From contig CAOKHZ010000012.1 in the NCBI GenBank assembly GCA_948468385.1, forward strand, positions 1 to 64,000: a stretch of 64,000 nt of DNA. Reading direction: 5' to 3'. The position numbers were made by a program, and so were the translations under genes. This document shows, piece after piece, positions 37,148 to 43,510 of the stretch (within the stretch, counting starts at the first letter, position 1; each line of letters opens with the position of its first letter). Source of the stretch: an uncultured Faecalicatena sp. (GTDB lineage: Bacteria > Bacillota > Clostridia > Lachnospirales > Lachnospiraceae). Under the pieces are notes generated by a model. It was not told the origin of the DNA. It made no database searches and saw only the letters and a list, made by a program, of their open reading frames with translations.

Positions 37148-37924
37148 ATGGCAACTCAAACAAAAGGCTTCTGCAAGTATTGTGGAAAAGAATATGCAAA
37201 AAGCGGGATGATGCGTCATTTACCGTCCTGCAAGGCGAGAAAGGCAAAATTGGAAAAAACGGCTGAAAAAACAAAGTGCGGTTATTTCCAGGTAATTATT
37301 TCTGACAAATATAATAAAGACTATTGGTTAATTATTGAAATAAATGAAAACGCCACCTTGATTGACTTGGATCAGTTTATCAGGGACATTTGGGTGGAAT
37401 GCTGCGGACACCTCAGCGCGTTTGAGATTGACGGTGTGAGTTATGAAGCCATGCCGGGGGATTTCTTTTGGGGAGAACCTCCGGAGGATATGAGCCATAA
37501 ATTAAAAAAGATATTTAAAGTTGGTCAAACCATAAAGTATGAGTATGATTTTGGCTCTTCGACGGATTTGGTGTTAAAGGTTCAGGATTATTATGTAGGA
37601 GGGCAGAAGAAGGAAAAGATAACGCTCTTATCTCGTAATAATCCGATAAAAATACTTTGCAACCATTGTGGAAAGAACAAGGCACAATGGGTGTTGTCGG
37701 ATTGTGTTTACGACGAAGCTCCGTTTTGGTGTGAAGAATGTATAGAAAAAAGGAAAAAAGAGGGGGTTGAACCGGAAGAATTAGATGATTGGGATGAGGA
37801 CGAGATGGATGGCAGTGAATTTTATGAGATACTGTTACCAGTATGTAATTCTCCGAGAATGGGTGTCTGCGGGTATGAAGGAAGTGAGGAATATCCAGAT
37901 CAGTTTGTGCCGGATGAAGGATGA
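37148..37924 (+). CDS. pRiA4b ORF-3-like protein with zinc ribbon
   Basis: A 258-residue protein. An N-terminal Cys/His motif (FCKYCGKEYAKSGMMRHLPSC) looks like a zinc finger. Residues ~40-170 match the plasmid pRiA4b ORF-3 fold (LIDLDQFIRDIWVECCGHLSAFEI, then KVGQTIKYEYDFGSSTDL). A second Cys set (LCNHCGKNKAQ, WCEEC) follows, then an acidic tail. The molecular role of the family is unknown. ATG at 37148 follows TAGGAGG. It is AT-rich and lies 47 bases before a DpnI homologue, so both may have arrived together. Confidence 0.75.
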   Translation: MATQTKGFCKYCGKEYAKSGMMRHLPSCKARKAKLEKTAEKTKCGYFQVIISDKYNKDYWLIIEINENATLIDLDQFIRDIWVECCGHLSAFEIDGVSYEAMPGDFFWGEPPEDMSHKLKKIFKVGQTIKYEYDFGSSTDLVLKVQDYYVGGQKKEKITLLSRNNPIKILCNHCGKNKAQWVLSDCVYDEAPFWCEECIEKRKKEGVEPEELDDWDEDEMDGSEFYEILLPVCNSPRMGVCGYEGSEEYPDQFVPDEG

Positions 37925-37971
37925 TAGATGGTGGAAGATTTTAAGTTCAGGGAGGGCTGGATGGAATTTTA

Positions 37972-38739
37972 ATGAATTTATATTTTGATGAGGCATTGGG
38001 GGAAAGGTATAAAAGCAAGGCGCAAAAAATACGTGTGATGAGTGAATGTTGGGTTGAAAATAATATGTTTTGTCCTTGTTGTGGGAATTCACGCATTTGT
38101 AAATTAAAAAATAATGAACCAGTTGCGGATATGAAATGTGAGAATTGCGGCGAGATATTTGAATTGAAGAGCAAGCAAGGGAAATTTGGGAAAAAAATTA
38201 ATGATGGCGCATATTCAACAATGCTTGAAAGGGTGACAAGCACCACTAATCCAGAGTTATTTGTCATGCAATATTCTTCGGATTATGCTGTGACGGATTT
38301 GACTTTAATTCCAAAATTTTTCTTCGTTCCTTCAATAATAGAAAAAAGGAAGCCACTTGCCCCAACGGCACGACGCGGGGGATGGATTGGATGTAATATT
38401 TTATATTCTGAAATCCCGGAACAAGGAAAAATAAATATAATAAAAAATAGCGTGGTAAGACCCGGGAAGGAAGTAGTGGCTGACTATGTACGGATAAAAG
38501 ATTTAGAAACTCGAAATGTGAAATTGCGGTCGTGGTTATTAGATGTACTTAATTGTGTAAATGATATAGAGTCGGACGAATTTTGTTTACAAGAAGTATA
38601 TGCCTACATTGCTATTTTGCAGGAAAGGCATGTGGATAATCATAATATTGAAGCGAAAATTCGCCAGCAATTACAATTTTTAAGGGATAAAGGTTTTATT
38701 GATTTTTTAGGTGGCGGAAATTATAAAAAACGATTTTGA
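37972..38739 (+). CDS. DpnI-family methyl-directed restriction endonuclease
   Basis: A 255-residue protein that aligns with Streptococcus DpnI along its length. The PD-(D/E)XK catalytic residues fall at Asp53, Glu64 and Lys66 (PVADMKCENCGEIFELKSK), the same numbers as in DpnI. Zinc ligands Cys34, Cys37, Cys56 and Cys59 are present, as are NDGAYSTML, KPLAPTARRGGWIGCNI and the C-terminal winged helix KIRQQLQFLRDKGFIDF that reads methylated DNA. DpnI cuts GATC with N6-methyladenine. No methyltransferase or DpnD gene is adjacent. The coding sequence is AT-rich, suggesting transfer. GGGAGGG lies 14 bases before the ATG, a long spacing. Confidence 0.9.
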   Translation: MNLYFDEALGERYKSKAQKIRVMSECWVENNMFCPCCGNSRICKLKNNEPVADMKCENCGEIFELKSKQGKFGKKINDGAYSTMLERVTSTTNPELFVMQYSSDYAVTDLTLIPKFFFVPSIIEKRKPLAPTARRGGWIGCNILYSEIPEQGKINIIKNSVVRPGKEVVADYVRIKDLETRNVKLRSWLLDVLNCVNDIESDEFCLQEVYAYIAILQERHVDNHNIEAKIRQQLQFLRDKGFIDFLGGGNYKKRF

Positions 38740-38796
38740 TTAAGGTGTTTTGTAGAGAATTTGAGATGAATGGAGAATGACGGGAGGTTATGTGTT

Positions 38797-39156
38797 ATGT
38801 TACTAATTTATTATCCAAAGTGTTCCACTTGCCAAAAGGCAAAGAGGTGGTTGGACGAAAAGAAGATTTCCTACGAGGAAAGAAATATCAAGGAGCAAAA
38901 TCCGACGAAGGAGGAGTTGACAAAGTGGTATAAAGCGAGCGGCCTTCCGTTGAAGCGTTTTTTCAATACCAGCGGCATGCTCTATAAGGAAATGAAGTTG
39001 AAAGACCGTTTGCCCGAAATGAGCGAGGAGGAACAGTTGGAATTGCTTGCGACGGACGGAATGCTGGTGAAACGCCCGCTTGTCATCGCGGATGACGTGG
39101 TGCTGACGGGGTTCAAGGAAAAAGAGTGGGAAGAAAAACTGGTTTCTCAGAAGTAG
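38797..39156 (+). CDS. ArsC/Spx-family thioredoxin-fold protein
   Basis: A 119-residue protein of the arsenate reductase/Spx superfamily. It starts MLLIYYPKCSTCQKAKRWLDE with a redox CSTC motif and continues with ERNIKEQNPTKEELTKW, FNTSGMLYKEM and LVKRPLVIADDVVLTGFKE. This form (YffB/MgsR-like) is not a proven arsenate reductase; Spx-like RNA-polymerase regulators share the fold. The ATG at 38797 lies 9 bases after GGGAGG; an upstream in-frame ATG at 38770 has no ribosome site. Confidence 0.85.
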   Translation: MLLIYYPKCSTCQKAKRWLDEKKISYEERNIKEQNPTKEELTKWYKASGLPLKRFFNTSGMLYKEMKLKDRLPEMSEEEQLELLATDGMLVKRPLVIADDVVLTGFKEKEWEEKLVSQK

Positions 39157-39307
39157 CCGAAAGGTTACTTTTATTGTACAAGCGTGGGGAAAAGAATATC
39201 AAGTGACTTAAAAAGAAACCCATTTGCGAAATGTATTCAAAAGGGATGTTTCTTACATTCCGCAAACGAGTTTTGTGTGATTTGGCGATAGCCGTGTGAA
39301 GAAGTGC

Positions 39308-39706
39308 TTATCCAAGACTTAGTTTCTCTTTTAACGCATCCTGAAGGACTTGCGAAAAATTTAATCCGGCGGCGACGGCGGAATCGTTGAGCCATGAGGG
39401 AATGGAAAGCGTTTTTTTCACGGCCGTACTATTCATGAGTCGACGGTACATGGTAGTGTCGCATGAAATATAATTTGTAAATTCATCGTTTGATACAATA
39501 ATATCATTAATGGGAGATGCGGCGGGGATTTCCTTTTTTTCATCTTCCAAATGTGTGAGCATGAGAGCAAGAGCGTCTTGTGCCATCTCTATTCCGTCTG
39601 CAAGATCGTCCCCACACGTATAACATCCATCAATGTCGGGGAAATTAATAGAAAATTTTCCGTTTTCTTCCGGGGTAAATATTGCCGGGTAAATATATTT
39701 CGCCAT
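39308..39706 (-). CDS. HicB-family antitoxin, no HicA partner visible
   Basis: A 132-residue protein. The N-terminal partial RNase-H-like fold (KYIYPAIFTPEENGKFSINFPDIDGCYTCGDDL) and a C-terminal ribbon-helix-helix-like segment (KTLSIPSWLNDSAVAAGLNFSQVLQDALKEKL) define it. HicB normally neutralises the mRNA-cleaving HicA toxin and represses its own promoter. No HicA (about 60 residues) is encoded in either flank, so it is an orphan or acts only as a regulator. Confidence 0.85.
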   Translation of the reverse strand: MAKYIYPAIFTPEENGKFSINFPDIDGCYTCGDDLADGIEMAQDALALMLTHLEDEKKEIPAASPINDIIVSNDEFTNYISCDTTMYRRLMNSTAVKKTLSIPSWLNDSAVAAGLNFSQVLQDALKEKLSLG

Positions 39707-39736
39707 TTCGATTTCCTCTCTTAGTTTTATATTGTC

Positions 39737-39765
39737 ATTGTATACGTAAAAAATACGTGCGTCAA
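39737..39765 (-). promoter_or_regulatory. Promoter and operator of the HicB gene
   Basis: On the minus strand, TTGACG (39765-39760), a 17-base spacer and TACAAT (39742-39737). The spacer contains the inverted repeat ACGTA-AAAAA-TACGT (39744-39758), well placed for autorepression. Confidence 0.7.
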
Positions 39766-39974
39766 TAGGGCGTAAAAAATATTTGCAAATGGTTTTGTGA
39801 ATGTTCTGAATAGGAAAATGAGTTACTCATAACTAACTAAATGGGACGAATTTGCCAAAAGGTTTCAAAAAGAGACGATTTGGAAAATTCGTTCCTTTTT
39901 TGTGGAAATGTCATATGTTAGCATGGAAATTAAGAAGAATTATGGTAAATAGTAAACGAAAGAAAGGTGTGCGT

Positions 39975-41171
39975 ATGAAGGATTTAAAGCATTTGGAGTA
40001 TTTTGAAAATCTCCTGCAGGAAACGAACAATGACTTGGTGCGGGAAGCGCAGGGTGAAGGGCGCAAGGCCATCGGCTACACTTGTTACCAGATTCCGGAG
40101 CCGGTCATGAACCTCCCCGGATGTTTCTCGCTTCGGCTGTCGGCTCCGCGCGTGGGCGGCATCGAGATGGGGACGTATTACATGACATCGATGACCTGTG
40201 AGTATTGCCGGGCGTTGGTGGAGCGAAACTTGGAAGGCGGTTACCAGTTTTTGGACGGGATCGTCGCGGCGGCGTCCTGCTCGCAGCTTGCGGATGCGCA
40301 TGAAAACATGGAGAAGCATGGAATTACCGACAAGGAAGGCTTTTTTATCGAGCACGTAGATACGCCGATGAAGTCGGACGAAAACGCGGTGAACCTTATC
40401 AAGACGATTTGTGAGAAGCGGATTTTTAAGCCGCTTAAGGAAAATTATGGGATTGACACGAGTGACGCGGCGTTGCGCAAGGCGGTCGAGGAGCACAACG
40501 AGGTGTGCAGGCTGCTCAATGCCATCGGAGAGTACAGGAAGCTTGACAACCCGCCGATTACCGGCTATGAGTTTGCGGTGCTGACGCTTGCGACCTATAC
40601 TTGCCCGAAGGATAAGCTGGTGAAGAAATTAAAGGAGACGCTGAAGGAGATAAAGACAAGGGAACCGGACGAAAATTATAAGAAGAAGTACCGTGCAAGG
40701 GTGTTGGTGGCCGGTTCTGAGATGGATGACCCAGAATACATAAAGTGTATTGAGGAGGCGGGGGCGTTGGTGATTTGCGACCGCTATTGCTTCGGGCAAA
40801 ATCCGGGACGGAACGAAATTATTTTGAATGACGACGAGGACGTGTTGACGCAGGTATGCCGTCAGAACGTGATGGAAAATCAATGTCCGCGCTATATGGG
40901 ACAGCAAAAAATAAAGTCGCGCAAGGATTACGTGGATAAGCTGGCGAAAGAATACAAGGCGGACGGACTCATTTACCAGCAGATGAAATTCTGCAATTTT
41001 TGGGGCTACGAGCGGGCGGCTTGTTCCCATATCATGCGGGACGAATACGGTTGGCCGGTGCTTTCGCTTGATAGGCCGTACGTGGCGGCCAATTCCGGGC
41101 AGCTTCGGACGCGGGTGCAGGCATTTGTGGAAAGCATAGAGATTAAGAAGATTCAGGGAGGTGCCAGATAA
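39975..41171 (+). CDS. 2-hydroxyacyl-CoA dehydratase / benzoyl-CoA reductase family protein, smaller subunit
   Basis: A 398-residue member of the HgdB/BcrC superfamily, whose paired subunits each bind a [4Fe-4S] cluster. Candidate cluster cysteines are in MTSMTCEYCRAL and VAAASCSQLADAHE; the C-terminal half has RVLVAGSEMDDPEYI, CDRYCFGQNPG and DGLIYQQMKFCNFWGYE. The substrate is unknown. The ATG at 39975 is the start that begins homology, after AGAAAGGTG. The stop codon overlaps the start of the larger subunit by one base, so they are cotranslated. No ATPase activator gene (HgdC type) lies nearby. Confidence 0.8.
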   Translation: MKDLKHLEYFENLLQETNNDLVREAQGEGRKAIGYTCYQIPEPVMNLPGCFSLRLSAPRVGGIEMGTYYMTSMTCEYCRALVERNLEGGYQFLDGIVAAASCSQLADAHENMEKHGITDKEGFFIEHVDTPMKSDENAVNLIKTICEKRIFKPLKENYGIDTSDAALRKAVEEHNEVCRLLNAIGEYRKLDNPPITGYEFAVLTLATYTCPKDKLVKKLKETLKEIKTREPDENYKKKYRARVLVAGSEMDDPEYIKCIEEAGALVICDRYCFGQNPGRNEIILNDDEDVLTQVCRQNVMENQCPRYMGQQKIKSRKDYVDKLAKEYKADGLIYQQMKFCNFWGYERAACSHIMRDEYGWPVLSLDRPYVAANSGQLRTRVQAFVESIEIKKIQGGAR

Positions 41172-42709
41172 TGGGAAAGAAAATGAATAGTGAGCCCCTT
41201 GGTACTTTGTATAACGGCGGCGTGACGAAGAAGCGCCGAGAGTGGAGAGGCGTAAAAGATACGTGGTATGACTATACGAGGTGGCTTGGCAACTGGGGGA
41301 CGATGGCAAAGTTCATGCTCAACGTCCAGAACCTGAAAGGATTTTTCCGTTATCGCTGGATGTCGAACTTCCTTTCCGTGCCGGATTTCGTGGATCGTCA
41401 TACGGAGGGGTTGCGCGGGCCGCAGCTTCGAATAGCGCACAAGGAGTTTGACTTTATCGTGGCGCACGCGACGGGAACGATTGCCAATCTGTTCAAGGGC
41501 GATGCCAACATTGGGGGCGACCCGGAGTGGAGTAAAAAGGTGGTCATTTTTGATGAAAATATGATGACGCATGTTATCAACGGATTCCCGAATTTGACGG
41601 CGGTCACACGTGAGATTCCGCCGATTTACATGGGTTCCGTGATGCGGCAGGACGGAATCTTGCATTATCTGGACGTGGCGGAGGAATACGGTGTGCCGTC
41701 CGACGTCTGTCCGATGCCGGCGGGCGAGCTTGGCCTGGCGATTGAAGACGATTATCCGCAGGTGGGATGCTGCATTATCCACTGCAATACGACGTGTGAC
41801 GGTTCCCTGATGGGAAATGGCATCGAGGATAGACGGTTTGACGTGCCGACCTTCGAGGTGGCGGTGCCGATTCGGTATACGGATGATGAGACGAAGGATT
41901 ACGCGGCGCAGGAGATTCGAAACTGCATCAAGTTCATCGAGGACGTGACGGGAGAAAAGTTTGACTGGGACGCGTATTTTAAGGCGATGCATGTCTTTAA
42001 TGAAGAGACGAAGCTGTTCCTTGAGTGGCTGGATGTCAGCAAGACGGATTATCCTCAGGTGGTAGGAAACAATGTGGCACTTTATCGCGACGCGTATTAT
42101 CAGGTGGCGGGAGGCCGCGATCCTTCTTTCCTGAAAAATGAGCAGGAAATCACGGAGATTATGCACAAGGCGTATGAGGCGAAAACGCCGATTGTCTCCG
42201 AGGTGCGCCATCGAGCCATCCTTTGGGGCGTGCAGGCACAGTATTATTCGGCATTTCCGGCATGGCTGCAAAACTGCTGGGGCATTCAGCCGTTGATTGA
42301 CATGCTGTCTTTGACTTCGACCGAGATTTATTCGGAGGATGACAAGGAGCAGGCGATGTACGATTTGGCCGATTTGTACGCGAAGGAAAACATGCGCAAC
42401 CGTTCCGAGGGCGGCTACCAGGTCGGCGTGGAGGATTTGTGGCGGTTCTGCGAGGAATTTCGGGCGGACATCGTGATTATGTACGAACATATAGCATGCA
42501 AGGCAATGACGGGATATCATGGGTTGTTCGAGGAAGAAGGCCGCAAGCACGGCGTACATATTATCTGGGTGCCGCATGATTTGATGGATCCGCGCACGGT
42601 GAGCCGGGAGGAAATGCGTCAGAGCGTGAACCAGTACATGCATACGATTTTGCACGAGGAGCCGCTTGATCCGAGCCTGGAATCGATCAATGACGGGGAA
42701 GCATGGTAA
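41171..42709 (+). CDS. 2-hydroxyacyl-CoA dehydratase / benzoyl-CoA reductase family protein, larger subunit
   Basis: A 512-residue partner of the previous protein. Cys residues in DVCPMPAGELG and GCCIIHCNTTCDGSLMGNG are candidate cluster ligands; RAILWGVQAQYYSAFPAWLQNCWGIQPLIDML is typical of the family. Together the two would form a heterodimer catalysing a radical-type dehydration or reduction of a CoA ester (or related substrate). Because neither a CoA-transferase nor an activator ATPase is linked, the classical amino-acid dehydratase roles are not secure. Confidence 0.78.
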   Translation: MGKKMNSEPLGTLYNGGVTKKRREWRGVKDTWYDYTRWLGNWGTMAKFMLNVQNLKGFFRYRWMSNFLSVPDFVDRHTEGLRGPQLRIAHKEFDFIVAHATGTIANLFKGDANIGGDPEWSKKVVIFDENMMTHVINGFPNLTAVTREIPPIYMGSVMRQDGILHYLDVAEEYGVPSDVCPMPAGELGLAIEDDYPQVGCCIIHCNTTCDGSLMGNGIEDRRFDVPTFEVAVPIRYTDDETKDYAAQEIRNCIKFIEDVTGEKFDWDAYFKAMHVFNEETKLFLEWLDVSKTDYPQVVGNNVALYRDAYYQVAGGRDPSFLKNEQEITEIMHKAYEAKTPIVSEVRHRAILWGVQAQYYSAFPAWLQNCWGIQPLIDMLSLTSTEIYSEDDKEQAMYDLADLYAKENMRNRSEGGYQVGVEDLWRFCEEFRADIVIMYEHIACKAMTGYHGLFEEEGRKHGVHIIWVPHDLMDPRTVSREEMRQSVNQYMHTILHEEPLDPSLESINDGEAW

Positions 42710-42725
42710 AAGGGTGCGGTGGAAC

Positions 42726-42758
42726 GCGTCGGTCGAGAAGCAGGTTCAAATCCGACGC
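42726..42758 (+). other. Hairpin downstream of the dehydratase subunit
   Basis: GCGTCGG (42726-42732) pairs perfectly with CCGACGC (42752-42758). The loop carries GGTTCAAAT, which looks like a tRNA T-loop, but no tRNA can be folded around it. No T-run follows; it may stabilise the upstream message. Confidence 0.4.
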
Positions 42759-42830
42759 TGAACCAGTTGCGGATTGGATGCTAAATCGGATGGCGCGATA
42801 GATGTTCATTAAGGAAGAAAGGAAAGAAAT

Positions 42831-42998
42831 ATGAGGAAGTTTATTTCGATTATAAGGAATCTTTTGGCCGTGTTTTTGACCTTGTTTATCTTGAGCTGGA
42901 TTATTTATTTCTTTAATCTGGACATGAAATTTTCGGCGGTACTTTACAATTTGATGCAGAAGATATATGATATGAGAAAGAGAGATAAACGGTTATAA
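42831..42998 (+). CDS. Small single-pass membrane protein (55 residues)
   Basis: An ATG at 42831 behind AAGGAAGAAAGGAAAG opens a 55-codon frame ending at the TAA at 42996-42998. It encodes a short basic N-terminus, one hydrophobic helix (about residues 9-28, NLLAVFLTLFILSWIIYFF) and a Lys/Arg-rich tail (MRKRDKRL). It sits between the dehydratase subunits and hypA, 24 bases before the latter, in the same orientation. The function is unknown; it may anchor the enzyme complex at the membrane. Confidence 0.65.
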   Translation: MRKFISIIRNLLAVFLTLFILSWIIYFFNLDMKFSAVLYNLMQKIYDMRKRDKRL

Positions 42999-43022
42999 AA
43001 GGGTAAAGGATGACAAAACATT

Positions 43023-43490
43023 ATGCATGAGTTAGGAATTGTGTTTCACATCGCGGACAGCGTGGAAAACATTGCCAGGGAGAACGGCGTTTCAAAGGTG
43101 CTAAGCGTTACGTTGGAGATTGGCGAGGTGTCCACCGTGATAGGGGATTATCTGATTGATTGCTGGAACTGGAACGCGAAAAAGTCGGAAATCCTGAATG
43201 GATGTGAGCTGATTATCGAGACGGTGAAGGCCGTCACCCATTGTGACGATTGCGGGCAGCAGTATGAGACGGTGGCGCACGGGAAGATTTGTCCATATTG
43301 CGGAAGCGATCATACATGGCTGTTAGTCGGAAACGAAGTCAGCATCAAGGAAATTTGCGTGGAGGACGCAGAAGCGGAAGGCCGGGGCGAAGATACAAAG
43401 GATGCAGAAGCGAAAGGCCGGGATGAAGACACAGAAGAAGTAACAGTGGAAGCAACAAGGGAAGCAGCAGAGGAAATCACAGCCGATTGA
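43023..43490 (+). CDS. hypA: HypA/HybF-family nickel metallochaperone with extra acidic tail
   Basis: Residues 1-115 are a standard HypA: MHELGIVFHIADSVE (His2 for nickel) and a zinc ribbon CDDCGQQYE...ICPYCGSDH. HypA delivers nickel to [NiFe] hydrogenase or urease. The remaining ~40 residues are an acidic extension made of a duplicated 12-codon unit plus a Val/Glu/Ala-rich end. No hydrogenase, HypB or other maturation gene is nearby, so the nickel role in this operon is uncertain. Confidence 0.88.
   Translation: MHELGIVFHIADSVENIARENGVSKVLSVTLEIGEVSTVIGDYLIDCWNWNAKKSEILNGCELIIETVKAVTHCDDCGQQYETVAHGKICPYCGSDHTWLLVGNEVSIKEICVEDAEAEGRGEDTKDAEAKGRDEDTEEVTVEATREAAEEITAD
43365..43436 (+). repeat. 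36-bp tandem duplication in the hypA tail
   Basis: 43365-43400 and 43401-43436 are in-frame copies encoding DAEAEGRGEDTK and DAEAKGRDEDTE. Confidence 0.85.
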
Positions 43491-43510
43491 GGCGGAAATG
43501 GAGGTAGGTT

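Noticed and set aside
38797..39156. Arsenate reductase assignment
   Set aside because: The fold and CXXC are shared with Spx/YffB-type proteins, and no arsenical efflux or regulator gene is nearby, so a specific arsenate role is not supported.
41153..42655. A 500-codon open frame on the minus strand opposite the larger dehydratase subunit
   Set aside because: It mirrors the codon pattern of the real gene, has no ribosome site and resembles no protein family. The same applies to other long antisense frames, for example opposite pepT and clpB.
42721..42770. GGTTCAAATCC with flanking complementary arms as a tRNA gene
   Set aside because: The T-stem does not pair, and no D-arm, anticodon arm or acceptor stem can be found upstream. 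Only a simple hairpin remains.
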